A stretch of 64,000 nt of DNA. It comes from Tropicimonas sediminicola (GTDB lineage: Bacteria; Pseudomonadota; Alphaproteobacteria; Rhodobacterales; Rhodobacteraceae). The stretch covers positions 806,001-870,000 of the forward strand of contig NZ_FZOY01000002.1 in the NCBI RefSeq assembly GCF_900188335.1, in the 5' to 3' direction. The notes under the pieces are model-generated. The model worked only from the letters and a program-made list of their open reading frames with translations, was not told the DNA's origin and ran no database searches. How positions within the stretch are numbered: position 1 is the first letter of the stretch; every line of letters starts with the position of its first letter. The position numbers and the translations under genes are program-made. Below, one piece after another: positions 34,795-41,882 of the stretch.

Positions 34795-35178
34795 ATGGAC
34801 ACCCTCGAACAGAACAAGCAGAACGTCATCGCCTTCTACGAGATGATGTTCAACGCCTGCGAGCCGCGCAGAGCGATCGAGACCTTCACGGGCGACGACT
34901 ACATCCAGCACAACCCCCATGTCGCCACCGGAAAGGATGGCTTCATCGCCTATTTCGAGAAGATGGCCGCGGAATACCCGGGCAAGCGCGTGGAGGTGAA
35001 ACGCGCCCTGGCGGAAGGCAATCACGTGGTCCTGCATTGCCACCAGATCTGGCCTGGGGGTTTGGAATACGCCGGCATCGACATCTTCCGCCTCGATGAC
35101 AGCGGCAAGATCGTCGAGCACTGGGACGTGCTGCAGGAGATGCCCGAGACAAGCGCCCACGACAACGGGATGTTCTGA
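34795..35178 (+). CDS. SnoaL-like (NTF2-fold) protein
   Basis: 127 residues, SnoaL/ketosteroid-isomerase-like cone fold: NVIAFYEMMFNACEPRRAIE, DDYIQHNPHVATGKDGFIAYF, and GGLEYAGIDIFRLDDSGKIVEHWDVLQEMPE. The HNPHVATGKDG stretch and the final VEHWDVLQ are typical of the predicted SnoaL-like aldol-condensation branch. Such genes are repeatedly found next to NAD(P)H-quinone oxidoreductases in alphaproteobacteria, usually under a LysR regulator; the reaction is not known. Confidence 0.9.
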   Translation: MDTLEQNKQNVIAFYEMMFNACEPRRAIETFTGDDYIQHNPHVATGKDGFIAYFEKMAAEYPGKRVEVKRALAEGNHVVLHCHQIWPGGLEYAGIDIFRLDDSGKIVEHWDVLQEMPETSAHDNGMF

Positions 35179-35380
35179 CCTCGCGGGTGTTGTCGCCTGG
35201 TCGATGGCCTTTTCGCATCAGACACCCGGACACGCACAGCCTCGGAGCCTTTCGGGGTCGTGCGGTAACTTCGCGGCGCCCCCAGCCGAACTTGATCGCG
35301 ATCTCCAACCGCACTTTCGGGTGTCAGGAAGCATGGCTGCCCCCAGAGGGCGGCGGCACAAGCCCCCGTGCCCGGCTTCC

Positions 35381-36394
35381 CTAAGCCTCCCCGCCCTTCC
35401 CGTCCCGCCAGCGGGACGGTGCAACGCCCGTCCAGCGCCGAAAGGCCCGGGAGAAGTTGGAGACATCAGTGTAGCCAAGGGCCTGCGCGACATCCTCGAG
35501 CTTGGGAGCGCCGCGCTCGAGAAGGTCACAGGCGAGCTGCTTCCGCTCGTCCTCGATCAGGTCGGCGAGGCCTGATCCGCGATCCCGGAGGTATTTCTGA
35601 ACATCCCGTCGATTGAACCCCATCTGGGAGACCAGCTGCGGCACTCCGAATGCCGGGTCCGAGATGTTCGACCGGATATTGGAACGGATCGCGGCAATCA
35701 GGGCCTCCGTAGGGGGCTTCTGGGCGTTCCTGTCGGGAATTGCGTGTGGATGGCGCTGGATTGGCAGCACCAGCCACTCGGAGGGAAAGGAGAACGACAG
35801 CTCCCGGGGGTCGCCCCTGAGCAGGTTGCAGTTCCCGATTTCCGGCACCCTCGCCACTTCCGGATCACAGATCTTGAACACCATGTCGGACGACCGCCAC
35901 GCATCCCCAAGGGCGACCCGGAACAAGGTGACGAACAGGCCGAGAGCAAAGGCATCGATCTGGGCCGGAGGCTCCATAGGGACAAACCCGCGGTCTCTCT
36001 CGAACCATGTGACGCCGGATCCGATCTTCAGGCGGAACGCCACGTTGGTTGTGAACTTCTGCGCGTCCAGCAGAAACCGGGTGAAGAACTCGACCATGAC
36101 GTGCGAGTCCGAATAGGCCTCCGCGATCACCGGCCAGTCCATGATCGCGGGATCGAGCCCGAGTTTCACGCCAAGATTTGGCTCGCCCAGTTCCTTCGCG
36201 GCCAACTCGGTGAACCGGTAGATCGACTGCGCGGGAGCGACGGACTGCGGGTCATTGAGCATCTCCGAAGTGATGCCGACGGACGCACTCAGCGCGCCCG
36301 CCGGCAATCCCGCTTCCGTGACCGCGCGAACAAATGGTGCCATCGTCGAAACCTGGATCAGCGGCGCTTTCCTGTCCGGCATCATTCCGTCCAT
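35381..36394 (-). CDS. AraC-family transcriptional regulator
   Basis: About 337 residues from the chosen ATG (complement of 36392-36394); earlier in-frame ATGs at 36445 and 36517 are possible and the true start is uncertain. The N-terminal ligand domain is of the OruR type (LGEPNLGVKLGLDPA). The C-terminal HTH reads FGVPQLVSQMGFNRRDVQKYLRD and LEDVAQALGYTDVSNFSRAFRRWTGVAPSRWR. It is divergent from an exported amidohydrolase, suggesting it controls that operon. CCAGAAATG (36403-36411) and CATTTCTGG (36448-36456) are a perfect inverted pair in the spacer and may be its site. Confidence 0.88.
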   Translation of the reverse strand: MDGMMPDRKAPLIQVSTMAPFVRAVTEAGLPAGALSASVGITSEMLNDPQSVAPAQSIYRFTELAAKELGEPNLGVKLGLDPAIMDWPVIAEAYSDSHVMVEFFTRFLLDAQKFTTNVAFRLKIGSGVTWFERDRGFVPMEPPAQIDAFALGLFVTLFRVALGDAWRSSDMVFKICDPEVARVPEIGNCNLLRGDPRELSFSFPSEWLVLPIQRHPHAIPDRNAQKPPTEALIAAIRSNIRSNISDPAFGVPQLVSQMGFNRRDVQKYLRDRGSGLADLIEDERKQLACDLLERGAPKLEDVAQALGYTDVSNFSRAFRRWTGVAPSRWRDGKGGEA

Positions 36395-36402
36395 CGTTGT
36401 TT

Positions 36403-36456
36403 CCAGAAATGTAGGTCCATCGGCCGGCGTGTTGCAGACTGACATGTCATTTCTGG
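36403..36456 (+). promoter_or_regulatory. candidate operator between AraC-type and amidohydrolase genes
   Basis: CCAGAAATG (36403-36411) and CATTTCTGG (36448-36456) form a 9-base inverted pair. The second arm is followed by CAAGAAAT, making a smaller dyad ATTTCTGGCAAGAAAT. If the AraC-type gene starts upstream of 36394 the first arm lies inside it. Confidence 0.4.
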
Positions 36457-36546
36457 CAAGAAATCGACTCCGCCCTTCCAGGGATGACGTGGGCGGGCGC
36501 GAAATCGACGCTAACACTCATGGAGGCGAATAACAGGGAGAGAGAG

Positions 36547-37926
36547 ATGAAACCTCAGGCAATCGGAGCGTTCGGCGCGATTCTTTTCGCAAGCACCGCG
36601 ATGGCGCAGGACGATGCACCGTCCCAGGTGCTTTTCACCAATGTCCATGTCTTCGACGGCGTGAACGAGGCCCGGATCGAGAACGCAAGCGTTCTGGTCG
36701 AAGGTAACCTGATCAAGACGGTATCGACGGAGGTCATCGAAGCTCCGGATGCGGAGGTGATCGACGGCGGCGGCAGGACGTTGACACCGGGCTTCATCGA
36801 GGCTCACGCGCATTTGGCGCTGATGGGGCCGTCCCTCTCCGCTATGGAGGCAAATTCGACTTGGGAAGACTTCGGCATTCATGCCACGCGGATGGCGGAG
36901 ATGTATCTCATGCAGGGATTCACGACGGTGCGCGACGCGGGCGGCGCCAATGGCGGCCTGCGGCGCGCCATCGACGCCGGCCAGATCGTCGGTCCGCGTC
37001 ACTACGCTTCGGGTGCATTCATCAGCACGCGCGGCGGCCACGCCGACTTCGCCAATTTCACATCGCCACCGGGGACCGACACCAATTTCAGCCGCCTGAA
37101 CATGGCGCAGGAAGTCAGCGGCGTGGACGATGTCTACTTGTTCGGCCGCAACAACTTGCGCATGGGCGCGACACAGCTGAAATTCATGCAGTCGGGCGGG
37201 GTCGTTTCGGCCTTCGATCCGTGGCAACTGCTCGCCGGATCAAAGGAAGAAATCGAAGCCGCCGTTCAGGTTGCCAGTGAATATGGCACCTATGTCATGG
37301 CGCATTCCTACCGCAAGGAAGCGATCATGAGCGCACTCGAAGCGGGTGTAATGTCGATCGAACATGGTTTTCATTTCGATTGCGAGATTGCGGCTTTGAT
37401 GAACGAAAAAGGCGCGTACCTCACGACCAACTTGACCGCCTTCGACCCGGGTCTGCTGGACGTGCCGGCGGTCAAGAACCAGCCATCCAGCCTCCGGAAA
37501 GCGATATCTGCATCAGCGACCTTCGAGAACTACATTCCGAACATGAAGGAATGCCCGGTCAAACGCGCCTTCCAGACGGATTGTGTTGGCTCGGTCGAGG
37601 CGTGCAACATCCAGATCGCCTATGAGAAGTATCTGGGCAACGAGTTCTTCGGCCCCTACACGTCAATGGTCACCCTGACATCGACGGGTGGCGAGCTCGT
37701 GGCGCTCAGCGGTGACTTCACGAATCCCTACCCGGAAGGAAAGCTCGGCGTGATCGAGGAAGGCGCCTATGCCGATATCCTTCTGATCGACGGCAATCCG
37801 CTGGAGGATTTCTCGGTAACGGGCACCGGCGACAAGTGGTTCGATGCGGAACCGCGGCCCGAGAGCCCGGAGACGATCCGGATCATCATGAAGGACGGTG
37901 TAATCTACAAGAACACACTGAACTGA
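36547..37926 (+). CDS. exported amidohydrolase-superfamily protein
   Basis: 459 residues with a signal peptide (AIGAFGAILFASTAMAQ). The amidohydrolase TIM barrel has the HxH motif in TPGFIEAHAHLALMG, TTVRDAGGANGGLRRAID, Lys in TQLKFMQSGGVVSAFDP, His in VMAHSYRKEAI and SIEHGFHFDCEIA, and the C-terminal small domain GKLGVIEEGAYADILLIDGN. Imidazolonepropionase/prolidase-type members hydrolyse amides or cyclic compounds. The region normally holding the last metal Asp (GTD) reads FQTDCVGS, with an unusual stretch after it. AGAGAG precedes the ATG. The following three genes are also exported or in the outer membrane. Confidence 0.88.
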   Translation: MKPQAIGAFGAILFASTAMAQDDAPSQVLFTNVHVFDGVNEARIENASVLVEGNLIKTVSTEVIEAPDAEVIDGGGRTLTPGFIEAHAHLALMGPSLSAMEANSTWEDFGIHATRMAEMYLMQGFTTVRDAGGANGGLRRAIDAGQIVGPRHYASGAFISTRGGHADFANFTSPPGTDTNFSRLNMAQEVSGVDDVYLFGRNNLRMGATQLKFMQSGGVVSAFDPWQLLAGSKEEIEAAVQVASEYGTYVMAHSYRKEAIMSALEAGVMSIEHGFHFDCEIAALMNEKGAYLTTNLTAFDPGLLDVPAVKNQPSSLRKAISASATFENYIPNMKECPVKRAFQTDCVGSVEACNIQIAYEKYLGNEFFGPYTSMVTLTSTGGELVALSGDFTNPYPEGKLGVIEEGAYADILLIDGNPLEDFSVTGTGDKWFDAEPRPESPETIRIIMKDGVIYKNTLN

Positions 37927-37978
37927 TCGAGCATCGGGGCGGTTTCCGATCTCGGCCGCCCCGCCTTTCTTTGATTGA

Positions 37979-38923
37979 ATGGAGAACGAAGCTTCCGGGT
38001 GTCGCGACCGTTTTCCTGTCAGACTTGGAGTTGAGACCCTGAAACATCTCAGCCTCTGCATTGCCGTTCTGGCGTTGGTACCCTGTGCAATTCTAGCGCA
38101 AGTGGGCCCCAATATTGACGAGCTCGCCAAGGAGTTGGCCAATCCGGGCGCGGCGAATGCCACGCTGAACTTCAAGCTTGAGTACCGGACATTTGACGGC
38201 GACCTCCCGGGTGCCGACGATCAGGACAGCCTGACCCTGACGTTCCAGCCGGTGTTGCCCTTCAAGCTGCCAAATGGCAACAATCTGATCTTCCGCCCTG
38301 CGTTTCCCTATGTCTGGGATCAACCCGGCTTCAACGCTGAGGAATTGGCGTTCGAGAACGTCGATTCCTTCGGAGATATTCCCTACGATCTTCTCTACTC
38401 CTGGCAATCCGGGGCCTGGACACTGGGCGCTGGGATCGTCGGATCAATCCCGACCTACACCGATCTGTCGTCGGAGAACTGGACCCTCGGCCCAAGCTTT
38501 CTGGCGGTGAAGACCTTTGACTGGGGGGTGGCCGGTCTGTTTCCGTTCCATAACGAGAAGATTGGCGGCAACGGCCCGGAGACGTCGATCACCTCGCTGC
38601 AGTACTTCCTGTTCTACGGACTTGGGGACGGTTGGCAGATTGGGACCGGCCCCACCAATAGCTATGACTGGAACGCTGACACCGACGATGGCTGGACCGT
38701 TCCGATCGGGCTGACCCTTGCCAAGACGGCAGCGTGGGGAAATCAGCTGGTGAAACTCAGCCTTGGTGTCGAAAAGAATGTCATCGCGCCGGAAGCTTTC
38801 GCGTCCGACTGGAAATACACGCTGCAGATCAGCCCAGTCGTCAAGAACCCCTTCCAGTCCAATCCACCTGCATCCCCGATTGACCCAGCCACACGCGCGG
38901 CGCTTCTTGCGCCGATCAGATAG
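37979..38923 (+). CDS. predicted outer-membrane beta-barrel protein
   Basis: 314 residues from the ATG at 37979. The signal peptide (LSLCIAVLALVPCAILA) begins only at about residue 24, so a non-ATG start near 38039 may be used instead; no good ribosome-binding site supports either. After the signal, alternating-hydrophobicity strands with many Trp, Tyr and Gly (LIFRPAFPYVWDQPGF, WTLGAGIVGSIPTYTDLSSENW, QYFLFYGLGDGWQIGTGPTNSYDW, LSLGVEKNVI) suggest a beta-barrel of the transporter/Phenol-MetA-deg type. I cannot name the family. Its position between an exported hydrolase and a porin suggests passage or sensing of the substrate. Confidence 0.65.
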   Translation: MENEASGCRDRFPVRLGVETLKHLSLCIAVLALVPCAILAQVGPNIDELAKELANPGAANATLNFKLEYRTFDGDLPGADDQDSLTLTFQPVLPFKLPNGNNLIFRPAFPYVWDQPGFNAEELAFENVDSFGDIPYDLLYSWQSGAWTLGAGIVGSIPTYTDLSSENWTLGPSFLAVKTFDWGVAGLFPFHNEKIGGNGPETSITSLQYFLFYGLGDGWQIGTGPTNSYDWNADTDDGWTVPIGLTLAKTAAWGNQLVKLSLGVEKNVIAPEAFASDWKYTLQISPVVKNPFQSNPPASPIDPATRAALLAPIR

Positions 38924-38931
38924 GAGTGCAC

Positions 38932-39675
38932 ATGCGAATCTTTATCGCCGCCTTTGGGCTGGGCATCTTGGCAAGTGCTTCGATGGCCGACAACGCGCAG
39001 ATCGGCTGGAGCGATCTGGTCGATACGCAGGCGCAGATGTTCGAGGATCCCTACCGGGAGCTGGACGAGGATCAGTTCGACCAGTTGATGACGGTCGTTC
39101 GTTTGCGCGACGCCCTTGAAGACGGGGCGCTCGGCCCGGAGAGGCGCACGGAGATCGAAACCGGCCTGGCGGCGGCGGAGACCAGCCTCGCCGGGGCCGG
39201 GATCGACGCCGACTGGCTCATTTCGCAACGCTGGATCGTTGCCGAGCGTCGGGAGGCAGCTGCCAATGCCGGCAACCCGGCTCTCGACGATCAATCCGTA
39301 AGCATCTCGGGCTTTGCCATTGCAGCGCCACGGGACGAGGACGGTGCATCCGTCATCTATCTCGTGGAGGCGCCGGGAATGTGCAGTCACATGCCGCCAC
39401 CGTCCCCGAACCAGATGGTCCGTGTCCGCCTGGCGAGCGACTGGACGCCGGACTTCATGCACCAGCCGGTGAGCCTGACCGGGCGCCTTCACATCGATCC
39501 CTCGGACCGGATGTTCAGGGTGGTGGATGGAGACGTGCCGATGAAGGCCACCTGGCGGCTGGAAGCGGTCTCGCTGGCCCCCCTCACCCAGTCACCGGGA
39601 GGCATGGGCGGCAGCGCCGACTGGATCGAGCAACTTCGTGTCAAACTCGCCAGCAGCAAGACGGCCAAGGATTAG
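38932..39675 (+). CDS. exported DUF3299 protein
   Basis: 247 residues with a signal peptide (IFIAAFGLGILASASMA). The C-terminal half carries the DUF3299 pattern: SVSISGFAIAAPRDEDG, then YLVEAPGMCSHMPPPSPNQM, with Cys and the MPPPSPNQ motif. The N-terminal half is a predicted helical spacer. Function unknown; DUF3299 proteins occur with metal-transport and exported-lipoprotein genes. The ATG is at 38932; the preceding gene's stop forms part of the ribosome-binding site TAGGAG. Confidence 0.8.
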   Translation: MRIFIAAFGLGILASASMADNAQIGWSDLVDTQAQMFEDPYRELDEDQFDQLMTVVRLRDALEDGALGPERRTEIETGLAAAETSLAGAGIDADWLISQRWIVAERREAAANAGNPALDDQSVSISGFAIAAPRDEDGASVIYLVEAPGMCSHMPPPSPNQMVRVRLASDWTPDFMHQPVSLTGRLHIDPSDRMFRVVDGDVPMKATWRLEAVSLAPLTQSPGGMGGSADWIEQLRVKLASSKTAKD

Positions 39676-39685
39676 GAGGCTGACT

Positions 39686-40876
39686 ATGGCAACGTGTCGC
39701 GCTCTCTCCATGGCGCTAGCGCTGGCACTGCTGCCCGGACTGGCAGCGGCGCAGCAGGGTTTGTCCGGTCCGTCGTCGGTCGCGGCCGACCTGGAGCCCG
39801 GTGACGGCCTGACCGATCCCCAACCGCGCAGCAGCTTTCCTCGCAACGCCCTGCCCGGCTATTTCGCCTGGAAGGACCGCCTCGCGGAGAGCGGTTTCCG
39901 GTTCAACCTGGACTATCTCGCCCTCGGCCAATGGAGCGACAGCGATCTCGGGCAAGGCGATGCAGGCGGCGGGCTGCTTCGGTTCTACGGGGCCTGGCAG
40001 GCAACCGAGAACGGGTCCCTGACATTCAAGGTCGAGAACCGGCAGGCCTATGGCGAGGTGGCCCCACAATTCTTCGGCTTCGATGGAGGCGCGCTCTCGA
40101 TCACGGGAACGGCCTTCAATGACAACGGCACCATGCTGACGAACCTGTTCTGGACCCAGCGAGACCCGGAAGGGCGATGGACGATCCAGCTCGGTCAGCT
40201 CGATGTCACCGACTTCGTCGATGTCTACGGATTGGTCAGCCCCTACACGGCGTTCCAGAATCTCGCCTTCAACACCAACCCCACGATCAATGCACCGAAC
40301 CCCGGCCTCGGGATCGCCGCCGGCGCGAAGCTCGGCGAGCATGTCTACGTCGTCGGCGCTGTCGCCGACGCCAACGGAGACCCGACCGAACCGACAGTCG
40401 ACGTGTTCGATACCGGCGAGACCTTCAAGTCCATCGAGATCGGCTACACGGCTGGGTCCGACAGGATCTATTTCGACAACATCCACCTGACATTCTGGCA
40501 ATCGGACGAGGCGGAGGACGGCAGCCGCGCCGAGGACAAGGGCGTTACCTTCTCGGCGGCCTGGTTCATCGACAACACATGGATGCCGTTTATCCGCGCC
40601 GGGAGATCGGACGGGACGGCGGCGCTCTATGACCGGTCGCTGTCCACGGGCCTTGGATGGTACCGGCGCAACACGGACCTCGCCGGAATCGGGTTGAACT
40701 GGGCCCAGGCCAAGGGGTTCGACGACACCCAGTTCACGACGGAGGCCTTCTACCGTTTCAACATCTCGACCGATTTCCAGATCACCCCCTCGATCCAGTA
40801 CGTCTCGAACCCGCTCCTCAACCCCGAGTCCGACGACCTGACAATCTTTGGCTTGCGCGCAAGGATCGTGTTCTGA
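39686..40876 (+). CDS. OprB-like carbohydrate-selective porin
   Basis: 396 residues with a signal peptide (ALSMALALALLPGLAAA). An OprB-family barrel follows: WKDRLAESGFRFNLDYLALGQW, GLLRFYGAWQATENGSLTFKVEN, YGLVSPYTAFQNLAFNTNPT, with a C-terminal strand ending in Phe (ARIVF), as outer-membrane proteins do. It would let a small solute, often a sugar or organic acid, cross the outer membrane. The AGGAGG Shine-Dalgarno is 10 bases before the ATG. It is the last gene of the 36547-40876 run. Confidence 0.88.
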   Translation: MATCRALSMALALALLPGLAAAQQGLSGPSSVAADLEPGDGLTDPQPRSSFPRNALPGYFAWKDRLAESGFRFNLDYLALGQWSDSDLGQGDAGGGLLRFYGAWQATENGSLTFKVENRQAYGEVAPQFFGFDGGALSITGTAFNDNGTMLTNLFWTQRDPEGRWTIQLGQLDVTDFVDVYGLVSPYTAFQNLAFNTNPTINAPNPGLGIAAGAKLGEHVYVVGAVADANGDPTEPTVDVFDTGETFKSIEIGYTAGSDRIYFDNIHLTFWQSDEAEDGSRAEDKGVTFSAAWFIDNTWMPFIRAGRSDGTAALYDRSLSTGLGWYRRNTDLAGIGLNWAQAKGFDDTQFTTEAFYRFNISTDFQITPSIQYVSNPLLNPESDDLTIFGLRARIVF

Positions 40877-41144
40877 AGGTGCGTCCTTCCTTGTCGGGTT
40901 CACCGTTGCGGTAACAGAGCATTCCGGGGGAGCCTGTTCTCCGAAGCGATGGGACGCCGAGCAACCCGAAGCCAGCGCCCAAGGCTCGCCTTGCCGACGG
41001 TAGTGGACGCACCGCTGCGCAATCGATGCCGGTGGAGCAGGAGCGATCCACCTCATCCGCTCAGGGTCTGGTCCCAGGTGCAGAAAAGGGCATCACCAAC
41101 GCTGCCTCCCGCAAGCCTTCAGCCCTTGATGGAAGACGAGGGAC

Positions 41145-41780
41145 TCAACCCGCCTTGGGTGCTTTCGCCGGCCCCAGAAGTTTGCGGACGCTGTCCTCCT
41201 TCCAGGGCTTGCCAGTGGCGCTTTGCACCTGCCGGGCGTTCAACTCCTCGGCGATCTCCCTGTTGCTTCGTTTCTCCGCACGCAGCCGTTGCGCTTCTTG
41301 CAGGGCACGGGCGACGCGCTCGCCCTTCCCCCTCGTCCACTCGTCCTGCCTCTCACGCCATTGCGAGAAATGCGCAGCCGGATCGAACGGCTTGCCGTCG
41401 ATCAGGACCTCGTCGGGGTAAACCGGCGTGACCCTGATGCCCAACCGCCGTGCCCAATCGGTAAACGGGGCATGGCTGCGCCATCCCTGCGCCTGCGAAA
41501 AATCGACGAAGAGAAGCGTCGCATCCTGCGCCCTGCAGATCTTCGCGACCTGTGCCAGGGGGGCCCGGACATATGCGCTGGCACGGTCCGGAGCGATCTC
41601 CATGAAGATCTCCTCGGCGACGAGCCGGTAGGTCTCGTCCTTGGCGAAGCGCCGTATCCGTTCGCGTTGATAGCGGATCGTGCGACTTGCGACGGCCGCC
41701 TCCTCGACGTTGTCCGGCAGACGTTCGAACCCGGCCCAGGGTACGGGCAGCGTCCAGTAGAAGCCGACGGCGTTTTGCAT
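41145..41780 (-). CDS. serine-recombinase-like protein lacking evident catalytic residues
   Basis: 211 residues. The N-terminal part follows the resolvase fold order: VASRTIRYQRERIRRFAKDE (Q-x-x-x-I-x-x-F helix), FMEIAPDRASAYVRAPLAQV, TLLFVDFSQAQGWR, and GIRVTPVYPDE. The C-terminal part has the 'Recombinase'-type VQSATGKPWKEDSVRKLLG. The Y-x-R-x-S catalytic loop at the N-terminus is replaced (FYWTLPVPWAGF), and no LDR-x-x-R pair is seen, so strand exchange looks unlikely. It could be a DNA-binding protein derived from a recombinase. It is divergent from the phosphatase/ADP-ribosylglycohydrolase fusion with 102 bases between. Confidence 0.6.
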   Translation of the reverse strand: MQNAVGFYWTLPVPWAGFERLPDNVEEAAVASRTIRYQRERIRRFAKDETYRLVAEEIFMEIAPDRASAYVRAPLAQVAKICRAQDATLLFVDFSQAQGWRSHAPFTDWARRLGIRVTPVYPDEVLIDGKPFDPAAHFSQWRERQDEWTRGKGERVARALQEAQRLRAEKRSNREIAEELNARQVQSATGKPWKEDSVRKLLGPAKAPKAG

Positions 41781-41882
41781 GGCCTGCCTTCCCTCCCTTG
41801 CAAGAACCGGAAAATCCCGAGCGCCCCCCAGCGGGCGCCGATCCGGGCGTATCCATGCTGCATCGAAGCAAAGGAGACTGAA

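Noticed and set aside
41145-41780. Active serine integrase and mobile element
   Set aside because: No catalytic Ser/Arg motifs, no attachment-site duplications, no other mobility genes nearby.
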